Assembly: GCA_902766515.1 (NCBI GenBank)
Contig: CACXEB010000036.1
Span: forward strand, 1 to 6,316
DNA length: 6,316 bases
Direction: 5' to 3'
DNA from: an uncultured Eubacteriales bacterium
GTDB taxonomy: Bacteria; Bacillota_A; Clostridia; Christensenellales; Aristaeellaceae
The notes below the pieces were generated by a model that saw nothing but the letters and a program-made list of their open reading frames with translations, made no database searches and was not told the DNA's origin. Below are positions 1-6,303 of the stretch, in pieces. Made by a program: the position numbers and the translations under genes. Numbering within the stretch: the first letter of the stretch is position 1; each line of letters starts with the position of its first letter.

Positions 1-450
1 CGGACGGCCCTGGCGCTGACGGCGCTCGCTGTGTGCGGGCTGAGCCTGCTCATCTGGCAGCTGCTGCATGAGGAGCTGGCGGTCACGGCGCAGGGGATCA
101 CGGTGACCGAGACCGTGGACACCGCCTGGGTGGAAGCGGTGCAGAACGGCGCGTTCAGCGGCATGATCTACCAGACGGACAGCGGCGGCGCCGCGCAGAC
201 CGTCACCTATACGGTCCGGTTGCGCAATCCCGGCCTGCTGCCGGCGGACATGGTGGAAATCCAGCTGGTGTCCGCGGCAGGCGATATCGCCGCCTACCAG
301 GAACCGGCCGCGGTCAGCATCCCGGCCGGGGGAGACGGCACGCTGTCGCTCCGGCTGCTGACCGGTCCGGGGGCGGTGTACCGCCGGGACCTGGTCATCA
401 CGTATTACCTGTGGGGCAGCCTGCACACGATTCACTATACGATCTCCTGA
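1..450 (+). CDS. Membrane-anchored protein of unknown function, 5' end cut off
   Basis: The reading frame is open from the first base, so the true start lies left of the window; 149 codons are visible before the TGA at 448-450. The first ~22 visible residues are strongly hydrophobic (Leu/Ala-rich, ending LLIWQLL), which fits one transmembrane or signal-anchor segment near the N-terminus. The rest alternates short beta-type stretches with Gly/Pro turns, and the segment around YTVRLRNPG followed by PADMVEIQL resembles the Ig-like or CARDB-like folds of surface proteins. I do not recognise a named family, and no catalytic motif is visible. Ten bases separate its stop from the dipeptidase gene, so the two are probably co-transcribed. 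A GTG at 31 could serve as a start, but it falls inside the hydrophobic segment and would truncate it, so I prefer an upstream start. The inferred role is an extracytoplasmic domain held at the membrane, nothing more specific. Confidence 0.75.
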   Translation, partial: RTALALTALAVCGLSLLIWQLLHEELAVTAQGITVTETVDTAWVEAVQNGAFSGMIYQTDSGGAAQTVTYTVRLRNPGLLPADMVEIQLVSAAGDIAAYQEPAAVSIPAGGDGTLSLRLLTGPGAVYRRDLVITYYLWGSLHTIHYTIS

Positions 451-460
451 GGAGGCCGGA

Positions 461-1087
461 ATGTCTGATTATCAGCTGCCGGATGGCTTTGTCTATATCA
501 GGAGCCTGATCCCGGATGTCCGGGAAATCATGGCGTACGCGACGGACGACAACTTTACGGGCGCCCGCGTGAACGGCTACCTGGCGCCGCGGGCGATCCT
601 GACCCGGCCGGCAGCCAGGGCGCTGACGATGGTGGCCATGGCCGCCGGCGCGGACGGCTACGGGCTGGCGATCTTTGACGCCTACCGCCCGGCGCGGGCT
701 GTCAGGCGCTTCGTGCAGTGGGCGAATGATCCGGCGGATACCGCCACCCAGGCCGCCTATTATCCGGAGTTCGCCGACAAAGCCGAGCTGCTGCGCGGCG
801 GATTCATCGCCGAGCGGTCCGGCCATTCCCGCGGCAGCACGGTGGACCTGACGCTGTACTGCCTGCAGGACGGCGGCCTGGTCCCCATGGGCACCGGGTT
901 TGACCGCTTCGGCCCCCTGGCGGCGCACGGCGCGGAGGGCATCACCGCGGAGGAGACGGCCAACCGGGCGTACCTGTGCCGCATGATGATCAGCGCCGGC
1001 TTCATGCCCTACAGCGCCGAATGGTGGCACTATACGCTGAAAAACGAACCCTACCCGGATACTTACTTTGACTTTCCCGTTCGCTGA
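461..1087 (+). CDS. D-Ala-D-Ala dipeptidase, VanX/DdpX type (peptidase M15D)
   Basis: This is a 208-residue zinc dipeptidase predicted to hydrolyse D-Ala-D-Ala to D-alanine. The length matches VanX (about 200 aa), and there is no signal peptide, which fits a cytoplasmic enzyme. The family signature is complete: S120-x-H122-S-R-G-x3-D129 supplies two zinc ligands, E187-W-W-H190 supplies the catalytic glutamate and the third zinc ligand, and R76 in DAYRP matches the transition-state arginine of VanX. The segment MGTGFDRFG at 143-151 is also typical. The start is fixed by GGAGG at 451-455, five bases before the ATG. No vanH, vanA or vanRS-like gene is visible beside it. The nagA gene follows after 9 nt, so turnover or salvage of peptidoglycan-derived D-Ala-D-Ala is a better guess than glycopeptide resistance. 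The family call is secure; the physiological role is inferred. A symbol is withheld because vanX would imply resistance. Confidence 0.93.
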   Translation: MSDYQLPDGFVYIRSLIPDVREIMAYATDDNFTGARVNGYLAPRAILTRPAARALTMVAMAAGADGYGLAIFDAYRPARAVRRFVQWANDPADTATQAAYYPEFADKAELLRGGFIAERSGHSRGSTVDLTLYCLQDGGLVPMGTGFDRFGPLAAHGAEGITAEETANRAYLCRMMISAGFMPYSAEWWHYTLKNEPYPDTYFDFPVR

Positions 1088-1096
1088 GGAGCAGGT

Positions 1097-2221
1097 ATGA
1101 TTATCAGAAACGCAAACGTCTGCCGCCCGGATCACAGGATTGAGCTGGGCGATCTTTACGTCTCGGGGGACCGGATCGCGGCCGCGCCGGCCCCGGGCGA
1201 CGCCGAAGTCATTGACGCGGGGCGGATGTACGCCCTGCCCGGCCTCGTGGACCTGCATTTTCACGGCGCCGTCGGCGAGGATCTCTGCGACGCGGATCCT
1301 GATGGGCTGCAGCGCATCGCCGACTTTGAGGCCCGGCACGGCGTGCTGGCGATCTGTCCGGCGACCATGACCTATCCGGAGGACGTCCTCACCCGCGTGA
1401 TGCGGACGGCCGCGGCCCATGTCAACGGGCAGGGCGCGGACCTGGTCGGCCTCAACATGGAGGGCCCCTTCCTGAGCCCCCGGAAGGCCGGGGCGCAGAA
1501 CCCGGAATACGTGATCCCCGCGGACCTTGCGATGTTCGAGCGGCTGCAGGAAGCGGCCGGCGGGCTGATCCGCCTCGTCGACGTCGCGCCGGAGGTGCCC
1601 GGCAACCTGGACTTCATCCGCGCGGTCAGCGGGAAGGTCTGCGTGTCGCTGGCGCATACCGAAACGGATTATGAGACCGCGGTCCGCGCTTTTGACGCCG
1701 GCGCGAGCCACCTGACCCATACCTACAACGCGATGCCGCAGCCGGCGCACCGGGCCCCGGGACCGATCCCCGCGGGCGCGGAGCGCGGCGCCGACGCGGA
1801 GCTGATCGCGGACGGCGTGCATGTCCATCCCGCGATGGTCCGCCTGCTGTTCCGGCTGTACGGGGCGGAGCATGTCATCCTGATCTCCGACAGCATGCGC
1901 GCCTGCGGCCTGCCGGACGGAGAGTACGACCTGGGCGGCCAGCAGGTCACGGTGCGCGGCAAGCGGGCCGTGCTGCGGGACCATCCGGATACCATCGCCG
2001 GCAGCGTGACCTGCCTGTACGACTGCATGCGCGAAGCGGTCCTGAACATGGGCGTCCCGCTGGCGGACGCCGTCCGGGCCGCCAGCGCGAACCCGGCGCG
2101 GGCGCTCGGCATCGGCGGCGATTACGGTTCGCTGGCCGCGGGCGCGTACGCCAACATCATTTTGGCGGATGAGCAGCTCAATATCCGGGCTGTTTACCTG
2201 AAAGGACGTCAGATAGCCTGA
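1097..2221 (+). CDS. nagA: N-acetylglucosamine-6-phosphate deacetylase
   Basis: This 374-residue amidohydrolase-superfamily enzyme is predicted to convert GlcNAc-6-P to glucosamine-6-P and acetate in the cytoplasm, feeding amino-sugar catabolism or wall-precursor synthesis. Visible in order are the GLVDLHFHG metal motif (H54, H56), NMEGPFLSP with ligand E122, H187 in LAHTETD, H208 in [18 protein letters not shown] (H242, H244), catalytic D265 in LISDSM, the [12 protein letters not shown] segment at 300-311, and the C-terminal beta-strands ([15 protein letters not shown], then VYLKGRQI) that close the small beta-sandwich. Having both histidines of HxH suggests the two-metal form known from Bacillus rather than the E. 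coli form, which lacks that pair. Length is normal for the family (about 380 aa). The ATG follows GAGGAG at 1086-1091, which overlaps the previous stop codon. No nagB is in the window, so the next catabolic step must be encoded elsewhere. Confidence 0.95.
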   Translation: MIIRNANVCRPDHRIELGDLYVSGDRIAAAPAPGDAEVIDAGRMYALPGLVDLHFHGAVGEDLCDADPDGLQRIADFEARHGVLAICPATMTYPEDVLTRVMRTAAAHVNGQGADLVGLNMEGPFLSPRKAGAQNPEYVIPADLAMFERLQEAAGGLIRLVDVAPEVPGNLDFIRAVSGKVCVSLAHTETDYETAVRAFDAGASHLTHTYNAMPQPAHRAPGPIPAGAERGADAELIADGVHVHPAMVRLLFRLYGAEHVILISDSMRACGLPDGEYDLGGQQVTVRGKRAVLRDHPDTIAGSVTCLYDCMREAVLNMGVPLADAVRAASANPARALGIGGDYGSLAAGAYANIILADEQLNIRAVYLKGRQIA

Positions 2222-2240
2222 CAAGGGGAGGAGACCACCA

Positions 2241-3719
2241 ATGAACCAGTTCATCATCCAGCCGGATATCCGCCGGGGGCATATCCGCAAGACCCTGCAG
2301 GGACATTTCTCCGAGCACCTGGGCCGCTGCATCTATGGCGGGCTCTATGTGGGCGAAAACAGCGACATCCCGAACGTCAACGGCATGCGGACCGACGTGG
2401 TGGAGGCCCTGCGCGCCGTCAAAATCCCGGTCCTGCGCTGGCCGGGCGGCTGCTTCGCGGACGAATACCACTGGCGGGACGGGATCGGCCCGAAGGCGTC
2501 CCGCAAGAAGATGGTCAATACCCACTGGGGCGGCGTGACGGAGGACAACAGCTTCGGCACCCATGAATTCATGGAGCTGTGCCGCCAGCTGGGCTGCGAT
2601 CCGTATGTCAATGGCAACGTCGGCTCCGGGACCGTCCGGGAGATGAGCGAATGGGTGGAATACATGACCTTCGAGGGCGTATCCCCCCTGGCGGAGGAGC
2701 GCGCCCGCAACGGGCATGAAGCCGCGTGGCAGCTGCCCTATTTCGGCGTCGGCAACGAGAACTGGGGCTGCGGCGGCAACATGACGGCGGAGTATTACGC
2801 CAACGAGTACCGGCGCTACCAGACCTATGTGCGGCAGTACCAGCCGGACCACAAGGTCTACAAGATCGCCTGCGGGCCCAGCGACGACAACTACAGCTGG
2901 ACGGAGACGCTGATGAAGCAGGCCGGCCGCTTTATGGACGGGCTGTCCGTGCATTATTACACTTTTGCGCACGGCTGGAACCACAAGGGTCAGGCGCTAG
3001 ATTTCACCCGTGAGGACTATGTGGAAACGCTGAGGAAAGCGCTGTACATGGACACGATCCTGACCCGCCATACCGCGATCATGGACCGGTATGACCCGGA
3101 GCGCCGCGTCGGCCTGGTCGTGGACGAGTGGGGCACCTGGTACGACGTGGAGCCGGGGACCAACCCGGGCTTCCTGTACCAGCAGAACACCATGCGGGAC
3201 GCCATGGTCGCGGGCCTGACGCTGAACATCTTCAACCGGCACTGCGAGCGCGTGCATATGGCCAACCTGGCCCAGCTGGTCAACGTCCTGCAGTCCCTGA
3301 TCCTGACCGAAGGCCCCAGGATGCTCAAAACGCCGACCTATTATGTGTTCAAGCTGTTCATGGCCCACCAGGAAAACGACCTGCTGAGCGGGGAGATGCT
3401 CTCTGACGAGCAGCCGGAAACGGGGCTGCCGGCCGTCCAGGCGTCCGCCTCGGTGGACGCGGAGGGCCTGATCCATGTGACCCTGGTCAATCCGGATCTG
3501 GACGCGGCCCGTACCCTGGACATCGGCCTGAGCGGGCACCGGGCGGCGTCCGCCGCCGGTGAGTGCCTGACCGGCGCGATGGATGCGCACAACACCTTCG
3601 ACCGGCCCGAGCAGGTGCATGACGTGCCGTTTGACGCTTTCGAGCTGACGGACGCGGGCCTCCGGGTAACGCTGCCGCCGGTCAGCGTCGTGCACCTGGC
3701 GGTGCGCCTCGATGGCTGA
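2241..3719 (+). CDS. abfA: Alpha-L-arabinofuranosidase, glycoside hydrolase family 51
   Basis: This 492-residue retaining glycosidase is predicted to release terminal alpha-L-arabinofuranose from arabinan, arabinoxylan or arabinogalactan oligosaccharides. An N-terminal strand region leads into a TIM barrel: [14 protein letters not shown] at 65-78, [11 protein letters not shown] at 169-179 with acid/base E173, HYYTFAH at 238-244, and [10 protein letters not shown] at 293-302 with nucleophile E296. From about residue 395 a beta-sandwich domain follows, as in other GH51 enzymes of about 500 aa. There is no signal peptide, so it probably works in the cytoplasm on imported oligosaccharides. The ATG is preceded by a strong GGGGAGGAG at 2225-2233, and the gene starts 19 nt after nagA. 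The 3' end overlaps the next gene by 8 nt. The convergent neighbour encodes an enzyme for the opposite anomer. The family call is secure; linkage specificity cannot be read from the sequence. The symbol follows Bacillus/Geobacillus usage. Confidence 0.95.
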   Translation: MNQFIIQPDIRRGHIRKTLQGHFSEHLGRCIYGGLYVGENSDIPNVNGMRTDVVEALRAVKIPVLRWPGGCFADEYHWRDGIGPKASRKKMVNTHWGGVTEDNSFGTHEFMELCRQLGCDPYVNGNVGSGTVREMSEWVEYMTFEGVSPLAEERARNGHEAAWQLPYFGVGNENWGCGGNMTAEYYANEYRRYQTYVRQYQPDHKVYKIACGPSDDNYSWTETLMKQAGRFMDGLSVHYYTFAHGWNHKGQALDFTREDYVETLRKALYMDTILTRHTAIMDRYDPERRVGLVVDEWGTWYDVEPGTNPGFLYQQNTMRDAMVAGLTLNIFNRHCERVHMANLAQLVNVLQSLILTEGPRMLKTPTYYVFKLFMAHQENDLLSGEMLSDEQPETGLPAVQASASVDAEGLIHVTLVNPDLDAARTLDIGLSGHRAASAAGECLTGAMDAHNTFDRPEQVHDVPFDAFELTDAGLRVTLPPVSVVHLAVRLDG

Positions 3720-3966
3720 CACCCTGTGCCGGCGCTGCCTGCTCAGGGAGTCCATGCCGGCGGATTATGAAAAATACGTGGCGTCGCTGGTGCGGGCAAT
3801 CCCCGCCCGGCAACGCGCAGCGCAGGCGCTCGTGGATGAGCGCCTGCGCTGCTGTAAGGCCTGTGAACACCTGGACAGGGGCACGTGCATGGGCTGCGGC
3901 TGCCTCGTGGAGCTGCGCGCGGCCTACCGCGCGCCTGCCTGTCCCTTTGACCGGTGGCCGTCGTGA
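3712..3966 (+). CDS. Small Cys-rich putative zinc-binding protein (DUF6171-like)
   Basis: This 84-residue soluble protein has nine cysteines arranged like metal-binding knuckles: C6-x2-C9 at the N-terminus, C47, C48 and C51 in the middle, C59-x2-C62-x-C64 in [15 protein letters not shown], and C77 before a final CPFDRW. A charged, probably helical stretch of about 35 residues separates the first pair from the rest. The pattern matches what I recall of DUF6171, a small uncharacterised family of Clostridia, with the CGC-VE-RAA segment as the best mark; no function is established that I know of. The ATG overlaps the end of the GH51 gene by 8 nt (it lies just before that gene's TGA) and has no good Shine-Dalgarno sequence, so it is probably translated by coupling to the GH51 gene. 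Its TGA touches the stop codon of the convergent GH127 gene. Reality of the gene is supported by the ordered cysteines; a role in metal or nucleic-acid binding is a guess. Confidence 0.85.
   Translation: MADTLCRRCLLRESMPADYEKYVASLVRAIPARQRAAQALVDERLRCCKACEHLDRGTCMGCGCLVELRAAYRAPACPFDRWPS
3915..3934. other. Perfect GC hairpin inside the 3' end of the Cys-rich gene
   Basis: The arms GCGCGCGG (3915-3922) and CCGCGCGC (3927-3934) pair perfectly over 8 bp with a CCTA loop. It lies about 30 nt before the point where the two convergent genes meet. No T-tract follows on either strand, so it is not a standard terminator. It may act as a 3' mRNA stability structure, or may only reflect GC-rich codons for Arg and Ala. 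Confidence 0.4.
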
Positions 3967-5934
3967 TTATGATTCCCGGACCCAGACGCACATTTCGCCC
4001 GCGCCGCGGTTGGCCCAGGCGTAGTAGGGGATGAAGGTCAGGTCCGCGGGCGCTTCCGGCAGGGCCTCTGCCGGCGCGTAGAGCACGTCCTCGGACCAGG
4101 TGTCCTGCAGGCGCTGTCCCCGGACCTTCAGGAGATCGACGCCGTCCAGCAGGTCGTCCCGGTGCTCCACCCGGAAGGCCGCCGCCCGCGGGAGCCGGAC
4201 CAGGTGCAGGCCGGGGCCGTTGTCGGCTTCTTCCAGGCAATAGACCAGCGGGCCGCGGGTCACGGCGACCTTGCCGATGTCCTCGCGGACGCGCGGGTTG
4301 GCTGCGATGCGGGTGACGGGCATCTCCAGGTCGAGCGACACCTCGTCTCCCGCCTGCCAGCAGCGGTCCAGCAGCAGGTATCCCTCTTCTAAGGCCGCTT
4401 CGGCGGGCCGGCCGTTGATCTCCAGCGTATAGCGCGCGCACCAGCCGGGGACCCTGAGCGCGATCCGGCCGTTTGCGCCGCCGGACGCCACGCGCAGGCG
4501 GACGCTGCCCTGCCAGGGCAGTTTGGACTCGATCTTCAGCGCCAGCGGCTCACCGTTCAGCCGGACGTTCAGGTCCGCGCCGGCATAGAGATGGATATAG
4601 ACGGCGTCCTCCCGCGCGGTCGCGGCGTACTGGCCGATCGACGCCAGCAGGCGCGCGATGTTGGGCGGGCAGCAGGCGCAGCCGAACCAGGGCTGGCGGA
4701 CGGGCTTGACGTGGCGCTTGTCCTCGTCCTTTTCGCAGGCCTGCGGCAGCACCTCGAGCGGATTGACATAGAAGAATCGGGTGCCGTCCAGGGCGATGCC
4801 GCTGATGACACCGTTGTACAGCGCGCGCTCCAGTACGTCCGCGTACTCGGCGCGCGGCCGGATCTCCAGCATGCGGCGGGCGAAGAAGACCAGGCCGATG
4901 GCGGCGCAGGTTTCGCCGTACACCGTGTCGTTCGGCAGGTCGTAATTAAAGGTGAACGCCTCACCCACGTGGCTGGAGCCGATCGCGCCGGTGACGTACA
5001 TCCGGCGGTGGGTCATGTTGTCCCACAGGACCCGGGCGGTTTCGTACAGCCCGTCGTCCCCGGTCGTCCGGGCGACGTCCGCGATGCCGCTCATCAGGTA
5101 CGCGGCCCGCACGGCGTGACCGTCCGCTTCGCGTTGCCTGCGCACGGGCAGGCCCGCCTGGTAGTACTGGTAGCGGTAGTGGCTGTGCTCCCAGTAGAAA
5201 TGGTTGCCGTTCTTCCGGCCCTCCTCGTCGAAATACAGCGGGCTCTGGCCGCGCTGGTCGATAAAATACTTCGCGAGCTTCAGGTGCATGGGATCATGGG
5301 TGACGGCGTACAGGCGGATGAGCGCCATCTCGGCCACCTCGTGGCCGGGGTAGCCGTGCATTTTGCCCTCCTCCGGCCCGATCAGGCGGTCGATGCAGGC
5401 GGCATACCGGATCATGGCCTGCAGAAGCGCGTCCTTGCCGGTCGCTTCGTAGTAGGCGACGGCAGCCTCGGTCATGTGGCCGAAGCAGTACAGCTCATGG
5501 TTGTCCCGCAGGTTGGTAAAGCGTTTGTCCAGCCCGTTGATGATGTAGTAGGTATTCAGGTAGCCGTCCGGCTGCTGGGCCGCGCAGACGAGGTCGATCG
5601 CCTCGTCCGCCGTCCGCTCCAGCGCGGGATCCGGGCGGAGGGTCAGGGCATAGGCCACGGCTTCCAGCCACTTGGCGAGGTCGCTGTCCTGGAAGACCCA
5701 GCCGTAATGCGTCCCCTCCCGCCGGCCGGCGGCGATTTCAAAGTTGGCGATGCAGCCGCTCTTGTCCGCGCCGGGGACCCGGTCGTTCAGCGCTTCCCAC
5801 TGGTAGGGAATGACCTGGTCGAGCACCTTGCGCTGGTACTGCGCCCAGAAGGGATCGCGGATCCGGACATCCTTCAGCGGCAGCGGGGCGGTATAGCGGG
5901 CGGCATCCAAAGTATCTTTCGTACGTTCAGGCAT
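3967..5934 (-). CDS. Beta-L-arabinofuranosidase, glycoside hydrolase family 127
   Basis: This 655-residue enzyme is predicted to release beta-L-arabinofuranose, for example from arabino-oligosaccharides of hydroxyproline-rich plant glycoproteins or from branched pectins. Length and layout match Bifidobacterium HypBA1 (about 658 aa): an (alpha/alpha)6 barrel followed by two beta-sandwich regions. The unusual cysteine-nucleophile and zinc site is intact. E325 in HVGEAF fits the acid/base; E341 and C343 in YGETCA plus C421 and C422 in CACCPPN fit the zinc ligands, with C421 as the probable nucleophile. H146, H198 (YPGHE) and H273 (DGHAVR) fit the substrate-binding histidines. No signal peptide is present, so a cytoplasmic site is likely. 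The ATG is set by AAAGGAG on the minus strand (plus positions 5944-5950), nine bases upstream. The gene has its own promoter and meets the left operon tail to tail with no intervening base. Related families GH146 and GH142 are less likely given the length and the close match of motifs. Confidence 0.95.
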   Translation of the reverse strand: MPERTKDTLDAARYTAPLPLKDVRIRDPFWAQYQRKVLDQVIPYQWEALNDRVPGADKSGCIANFEIAAGRREGTHYGWVFQDSDLAKWLEAVAYALTLRPDPALERTADEAIDLVCAAQQPDGYLNTYYIINGLDKRFTNLRDNHELYCFGHMTEAAVAYYEATGKDALLQAMIRYAACIDRLIGPEEGKMHGYPGHEVAEMALIRLYAVTHDPMHLKLAKYFIDQRGQSPLYFDEEGRKNGNHFYWEHSHYRYQYYQAGLPVRRQREADGHAVRAAYLMSGIADVARTTGDDGLYETARVLWDNMTHRRMYVTGAIGSSHVGEAFTFNYDLPNDTVYGETCAAIGLVFFARRMLEIRPRAEYADVLERALYNGVISGIALDGTRFFYVNPLEVLPQACEKDEDKRHVKPVRQPWFGCACCPPNIARLLASIGQYAATAREDAVYIHLYAGADLNVRLNGEPLALKIESKLPWQGSVRLRVASGGANGRIALRVPGWCARYTLEINGRPAEAALEEGYLLLDRCWQAGDEVSLDLEMPVTRIAANPRVREDIGKVAVTRGPLVYCLEEADNGPGLHLVRLPRAAAFRVEHRDDLLDGVDLLKVRGQRLQDTWSEDVLYAPAEALPEAPADLTFIPYYAWANRGAGEMCVWVRES

Positions 5935-5943
5935 GGGTGCATG

Positions 5944-5950
5944 CTCCTTT
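5944..5950 (-). promoter_or_regulatory. Ribosome binding site of the GH127 gene
   Basis: The minus strand reads AAAGGAG here, nine bases before the ATG at 5934. It confirms this start over an out-of-frame ATG that lies between the two (minus strand, near 5942). Confidence 0.85.
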
Positions 5951-5954
5951 CGGG

Positions 5955-5971
5955 GGACGGCGGCGCCGTCC
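5955..5971 (-). promoter_or_regulatory. GC-rich hairpin in the GH127 leader
   Basis: The arms GGACGGC (5955-5961) and GCCGTCC (5965-5971) form a perfect 7-bp stem with a 3-nt loop. The structure lies in the predicted 5' leader and ends only 4 nt before the Shine-Dalgarno sequence. No T-run follows, so it is not an intrinsic terminator. It could stabilise the mRNA 5' end or modulate ribosome access; the function is inferred only from position. Confidence 0.5.
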
Positions 5972-5993
5972 GTCTTGCGTTAAACCTGCTGCC

Positions 5994-6022
5994 ATTGTAA
6001 CGGGCTTTTGACTGCAAGTCAA
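5994..6022 (-). promoter_or_regulatory. Sigma-70-type promoter for the GH127 gene
   Basis: On the minus strand a -35 box TTGACT (plus 6017-6022) is separated by exactly 17 nt from a -10 box TACAAT (plus 5994-5999). Each box differs from the consensus by one base. Transcription would start near plus position 5987, giving a leader of about 50 nt before the ATG at 5934. The stretch is noticeably less GC-rich than its surroundings, as expected of a promoter. This is the only strong promoter I see in the window. Confidence 0.85.
6008..6022. promoter_or_regulatory. Inverted repeat over the -35 box, candidate operator
   Basis: The sequence TTGACT-GCA-AGTCAA is a perfect inverted repeat with 6-bp arms and a 3-nt centre. 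One arm is the -35 box itself, so a protein bound here would compete with RNA polymerase. The regulator is unknown, and none is encoded in the window. The repeat is short and may be chance, although its position is exactly where a repressor site would be expected. Confidence 0.45.
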
Positions 6023-6041
6023 GCCTGAGACGAGGAACCGC

Positions 6042-6051
6042 TGACATGTCA
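6042..6051. promoter_or_regulatory. Palindrome upstream of the GH127 promoter, candidate regulator site
   Basis: TGACATGTCA is a perfect 10-bp palindrome centred at 6046.5, about 60 bp upstream of the predicted transcription start. That is the distance at which many activators bind. It shares the TGAC/GTCA half-sites with the inverted repeat at 6008-6022, with different internal spacing. A palindrome of this length can occur by chance. Confidence 0.35.
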
Positions 6052-6110
6052 CTGTTCACGGGTAACGCGAAGCAGGGAAAAGATCAGAAGAGAGAGGAAC
6101 GATGGGGTAA

Positions 6111-6167
6111 CTGCAGCACAGAATCCCAGCGTCCGCCGATTTATCCGGCGGGAGGCCGCAGGCCGAA
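6111..6167. repeat. Intergenic repeat, copy 1
   Basis: This 57-bp stretch matches 6227-6285 with eight mismatches in the first 42 bases, then a 2-nt gap and an identical 15-base end (6153-6167). It contains a hairpin with a CCGCCG/CGGCGG stem (6133-6138 with 6146-6151, 7-nt loop) and a second small hairpin GGCC-GCA-GGCC (6154-6164). Both stems are kept in the other copy. I see no coding signal; a short open frame across it looks accidental. Confidence 0.75.
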
Positions 6168-6226
6168 CCGTCGTCGTTTTCCCCAGCCGTCCACCTTCTC
6201 AGCCCAGCGGCGTACCAAGCTGTCCT

Positions 6227-6285
6227 CTGCGGCACGGAATCCCTGAGTCCGCCGGTTCACCCGGCGGATGAGGCCGCAGGCCGAA
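6227..6285. repeat. Intergenic repeat, copy 2
   Basis: This is the second imperfect copy of the element at 6111-6167, in the same orientation and offset by 116-118 bp. Its main hairpin is longer: TCCGCCGG (6248-6255) pairs with CCGGCGGA (6261-6268) over 8 bp with a 5-nt loop. The small hairpin GGCC-GCA-GGCC recurs at 6272-6282. Differences between copies mostly fall in the loop or extend the stem, which suggests that the structure matters more than the sequence. Confidence 0.75.
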
Positions 6286-6286
6286 A

Positions 6287-6303
6287 CCCGGCTGAAAGCC
6301 GGG
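6287..6303. other. Hairpin after repeat copy 2; weak terminator candidate for leftward transcription
   Basis: CCCGGC (6287-6292) pairs with GCCGGG (6298-6303) around a TGAAA loop. Read on the minus strand the stem is followed by TTT and then CGG, so it could weakly terminate a leftward transcript entering from the right edge. The T-run is too short for confidence. It may equally be a third stem of the repeat element, since it directly follows copy 2. Confidence 0.35.

Noticed and set aside
461..1087. A vancomycin-resistance cluster.
   Set aside because: Only the dipeptidase is present; no vanH, vanA/B ligase or vanRS regulator is in the window, and the neighbours point to salvage metabolism.
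398..2332. A 644-codon open frame on the minus strand opposite the dipeptidase, nagA and the start of GH51.
   Set aside because: It lies entirely antisense to well-supported genes, its protein is rich in Arg, Gly, Ala and His with no recognisable motif, and long antisense frames are common in GC-rich DNA.
2178..2984. A 268-codon minus-strand frame and other shorter frames opposite GH51.
   Set aside because: They overlap a secure GH51 gene, have no motifs and no ribosome binding sites, and are best explained as GC-driven shadows.
4591..6000. A 469-codon open frame on the plus strand opposite the GH127 gene, running into its promoter.
   Set aside because: It is antisense to a gene with a complete active site, has no recognisable motif, and its composition (Val, Gly, Arg, Ala) is that of a shadow frame.
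6046..6246. A 66-codon open frame on the plus strand across the first repeat copy.
   Set aside because: There is no convincing ribosome binding site next to its ATG, the protein is low-complexity and Arg/Pro/Ser-rich, and it follows the repeat element rather than a coding pattern.
6111..6285. A CRISPR array.
   Set aside because: Only two imperfect copies are present, each with internal hairpins and a linker of about 60 bp; the units are too long and divergent, and no cas genes are nearby.
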